Assembly (NCBI GenBank): GCA_026993785.1
Contig: JALWRZ010000010.1
Location: 275,199 to 339,198, forward strand
DNA from: DHVE2 group archaeon
GTDB taxonomy: Archaea > Thermoplasmatota > Thermoplasmata > Thermoplasmatales > Aciduliprofundaceae
Reading direction: 5' to 3'
Length of the DNA stretch: 64,000 nt
A program made the position numbers and the translations under genes. The notes below the pieces were generated by a model. That model did no database searches. It had not been told where the DNA came from and saw nothing but the letters and a program-made list of their open reading frames with translations. Shown in pieces: positions 61,915 through 64,000 of the stretch (position 1 is the stretch's first letter; each line of letters opens with the position of its first letter).

Positions 61915-62928
61915 ATGAAGGCATGGATTGTGGAAGAACAAAAACCAATTGAAGAAGGTCCTCTTAAATTGGTGGAGTTACCAATTCCCGAGCCGAGAGG
62001 TCGGGAGATAAGGGTTCGCGTTACCCACTGCGGTATTTGTCGCACTGATCTTCATATTGCGGAGGGGGACATTCCTCTTTCAAAAAAGCCTGTGGTACCG
62101 GGACATGAGATTGTGGGTGTGGTGGATGCCCTTGGCCCGGAGGCACGGAGATTCAAAATTGGAGATCGTGTGGGCATCTCCTGGCTCAATTACACCTGCG
62201 GGGAATGCAAATACTGCAAGCGCGGAGAGGAGAATTATTGCCCGCATATAAAGCGCACCGGTTACGATGTGGACGGTGGCTTTGCAGAATATACCATAAT
62301 TCGCGAGGATTTCGCCTTTGATCTGCGTAGACATTCTCTATCTTCTGAGGATCTTGCACCCATAATGTGTCCTGGAATAACCGGGCATTTTGCGTTCAAA
62401 TTATCTGAAATTCGAGAGGGTGAACGTTTGGGAATGCTTGGATTCGGACCCACCGCCTATTACCTTCTCAGGGTAGCCAAGAGCATGGATATTGAGGTCT
62501 ACATAAGCACCAGGAGCGAGGAGCATAAGAGAGTTGCGCTGCAATACGGTGCAGACTGGGTGGGCAACCTGGCCCACCAGGATTTTCCCCATAAGGTAGA
62601 TGCGTTTATATTCTTCCCCACCGCGGGGCATCTTGTGGAACGGGCTCTGGCCAATACCCTCCCTGCTGCTACCCTGGTGCTCGGTGCCGTGGCCATGACG
62701 CCTATAACCATAAAAGATTACACCAGTAATCTCTGGGGAAGGAGGATAAAGACAGTGTATCAGGTCCGCCGGGATTACGGAATTGAATTTCTGGAGATTG
62801 CGGATAAACTCAAGCTCACCATTGAGAAGGAGATTGTGTCTTTCAATGATGTCCCTGATGCGATGCTCAGGCTCAAGAGAGGGGAAATCAATGGCATGGT
62901 TCAGGTGATAGATTTTGGAGTGGAATAG
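61915..62928 (+). CDS. Zinc-dependent alcohol dehydrogenase family protein
   Basis: A 337-residue MDR enzyme. CGICRTDLHIAEG and VVPGHEIVG hold the catalytic zinc ligands; CGECKYCKRGEENYC binds the structural zinc. The nucleotide motif is LGFGPTAYY, slightly off the usual GxGxxG. Oxidises an alcohol or reduces an aldehyde with NAD(P); substrate unknown. Confidence 0.87.
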   Translation: MKAWIVEEQKPIEEGPLKLVELPIPEPRGREIRVRVTHCGICRTDLHIAEGDIPLSKKPVVPGHEIVGVVDALGPEARRFKIGDRVGISWLNYTCGECKYCKRGEENYCPHIKRTGYDVDGGFAEYTIIREDFAFDLRRHSLSSEDLAPIMCPGITGHFAFKLSEIREGERLGMLGFGPTAYYLLRVAKSMDIEVYISTRSEEHKRVALQYGADWVGNLAHQDFPHKVDAFIFFPTAGHLVERALANTLPAATLVLGAVAMTPITIKDYTSNLWGRRIKTVYQVRRDYGIEFLEIADKLKLTIEKEIVSFNDVPDAMLRLKRGEINGMVQVIDFGVE

Positions 62929-62941
62929 TTTGCACAGGGGA

Positions 62942-62950
62942 AAAATATAA
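62942..62950 (+). promoter_or_regulatory. TATA box of HTH regulator
   Basis: AAAATATAA is centred about 30 nt before ATG 62976, so the message may be leaderless. Confidence 0.45.
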
Positions 62951-62975
62951 ACCCTATCTTCCCATTCTTTTTTCT

Positions 62976-63734
62976 ATGATTTTAAGGGATAAAAGCAAGA
63001 TAACCGAGATGCTCATTCTGTTGGAAATCCTGAAGGGAAAGAGGAAGCTCAGGGAGATAGCCGAGGAAGTAAATATCACGGTTCAGGGAGTCTCGGAGTA
63101 TATGAAAACCCTGGAGAAGGAGGGGTACGTGAAAGATGGAAAAATCACCCACAGTGGTTGGGATTTTTTGAACGCATGCATAGAAGAGCTTGGAGAATTT
63201 GTGCATGAAGCAAACAGCATTATGGAGAAGAGAAAGGTTGTGGAGGCCATAGCTGGGGAGGATATAGAAAAGGGAGAATCCGTTGGTCTTTTTCTGGAGA
63301 ATGGGTATTTGTATGCGTATCGAAGAAGCTCCTCGTCCACAGGTATCGCATTGACCTCCGCTAAAAGAGGAGAGGATATCGGCGTGGGAAATCTCCGTGG
63401 CATCTTGGATATTGATTTTGGGAAAGTCGAAATATTCGTCATGCCCTCTGTGGAGGAAGGAGGTAGCAGAGCAGTGAATAGGGAGAAAGTAGAGAAGCTT
63501 ATTCAACAAGCAGAGGGGAAAAAGATAGGGGTTTGCGGAGTCGTAGCCTATATAACTCTCCACAACCTAGGAAGGATAGACTTCGAGTTCTCTTCGGCCA
63601 ACTCTGCAGTGGAAGCTGCTTACAGGGGAATAAGCACCCTGCTATTCGTATCCCATGAGATGCTTCCCTATGTGGTGAAAATAATGGCAGATAAAGGGGT
63701 TAAATACAGGGTAAGGGATATTCGCGATTTATAG
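62976..63734 (+). CDS. Archaeal winged-helix regulator (COG1497-like)
   Basis: A 252-residue protein with an N-terminal winged helix (about 5-75: LREIAEEVNITVQGVSEYMKTLEKEGYV) and a larger C-terminal domain (about 85-250) with no obvious ligand motif. It resembles a conserved group of archaeal regulators of unknown target. It converges with purM, overlapping it by 6 bp. Confidence 0.75.
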   Translation: MILRDKSKITEMLILLEILKGKRKLREIAEEVNITVQGVSEYMKTLEKEGYVKDGKITHSGWDFLNACIEELGEFVHEANSIMEKRKVVEAIAGEDIEKGESVGLFLENGYLYAYRRSSSSTGIALTSAKRGEDIGVGNLRGILDIDFGKVEIFVMPSVEEGGSRAVNREKVEKLIQQAEGKKIGVCGVVAYITLHNLGRIDFEFSSANSAVEAAYRGISTLLFVSHEMLPYVVKIMADKGVKYRVRDIRDL

Positions 63735-64000
63735 ATAGGAGGAGTATCTTATCCGGAGCATGGGTAGCTCCACGCTACTGCCCTCTTCCACATGGCCCAC
63801 AACTTTGGCATCTCTTATCTCCCTCTTTATGGGTATTTCGCATTCTTCCGGCGCTATTATGGCGAAACCCATCCCCATATTATATGTGCGATACATCTCC
63901 TGGTAATCCACATTGGCAAACTCCATAATGAGCTTGAAGATTTTATGCGGCTCTAGAGGCTCCTCTATTATGTACTTCATCCTCTTCAATCTCAAAAGAT
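63729..64000 (-). CDS. purM: Phosphoribosylformylglycinamidine cyclo-ligase, C-terminal part (partial)
   Basis: The last 90 or so residues of AIR synthase (purine synthesis step 5); the gene continues past the window end. VDYQEMYRTYNMGMGFAIIAPEE is the characteristic motif, followed by IPIKREIRDAKVVGHV. The amino-terminal ATP-binding half lies outside. Confidence 0.9.
   Translation of the reverse strand, partial: LLRLKRMKYIIEEPLEPHKIFKLIMEFANVDYQEMYRTYNMGMGFAIIAPEECEIPIKREIRDAKVVGHVEEGSSVELPMLRIRYSSYL

Overview
The window looks like a chromosome segment from a euryarchaeon. The evidence is archaeal: a D-family polymerase small subunit (DP1), a GINS subunit, aIF5A next to agmatinase, archaeal RNase P RNA, Dph6, Taw1, pantoate kinase plus CoaBC, an AglH-like lipid-sugar transferase, and many leaderless genes with a TATA box about 25 nt before the start codon. 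The gene set fits a Thermoplasmata-type lineage such as Aciduliprofundum. That placement is inference from gene content, not a database match.

Layout. 0-12.5 kb is housekeeping: the end of a SufB/SufD gene, tRNA-Glu(CTC), agmatinase and aIF5A, RNase P RNA, two membrane or cytosolic sensor proteins that lack a kinase domain, a HAD phosphatase, a CBS protein overlapping an Na+/H+ antiporter, prenyl synthase, ThiL and a radical SAM enzyme. 12.5-18 kb is a tight operon for sulfate import and activation to PAPS (ATP sulfurylase, DHH phosphatase, sulfotransferase, APS kinase, DASS transporter, Usp-like protein). 18-25 kb makes nucleotide sugars (acetyltransferase, aminotransferase, oxidoreductase, GalU, UDP-sugar dehydrogenase) with another sulfotransferase and a glycosyltransferase. 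26-40 kb is a visibly AT-richer surface-glycan island: AglH-like starter enzyme, several GT4 glycosyltransferases, a radical SAM/SPASM protein, two more sulfotransferases, a large membrane protein of possible GT-C type, a flippase, an archaeosortase and a secreted protein with a PEF-CTERM tail. Two gene remnants (Gfo-DegT, FkbM) show turnover here. 40.5-46.7 kb holds four paralogous AAA/DUF4143-type ATPases with homogenised 3' ends, remnants of more copies, and a HicBA toxin-antitoxin pair. 46.7-64 kb returns to housekeeping: GINS, threonine dehydrogenase, Usp plus ArsB-like transporter, amidohydrolase, DP1, CoA synthesis, a peptide ABC transporter, a structured repeat region, HutI, Taw1, alcohol dehydrogenase, a regulator and the end of PurM.

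How it works together (inference). The 12.5-40 kb stretch reads as one surface programme: sulfate is imported and activated to PAPS; UDP-uronic and diacetamido-type sugars are made; a lipid-linked glycan is built by GT4 and membrane transferases; four sulfotransferases can decorate it; a flippase exports it. The archaeosortase may process and anchor the sequon-rich PEF-CTERM protein. No reductase of APS or PAPS is present, so the sulfate pathway appears dedicated to sulfation rather than sulfur assimilation, within the limits of this window.
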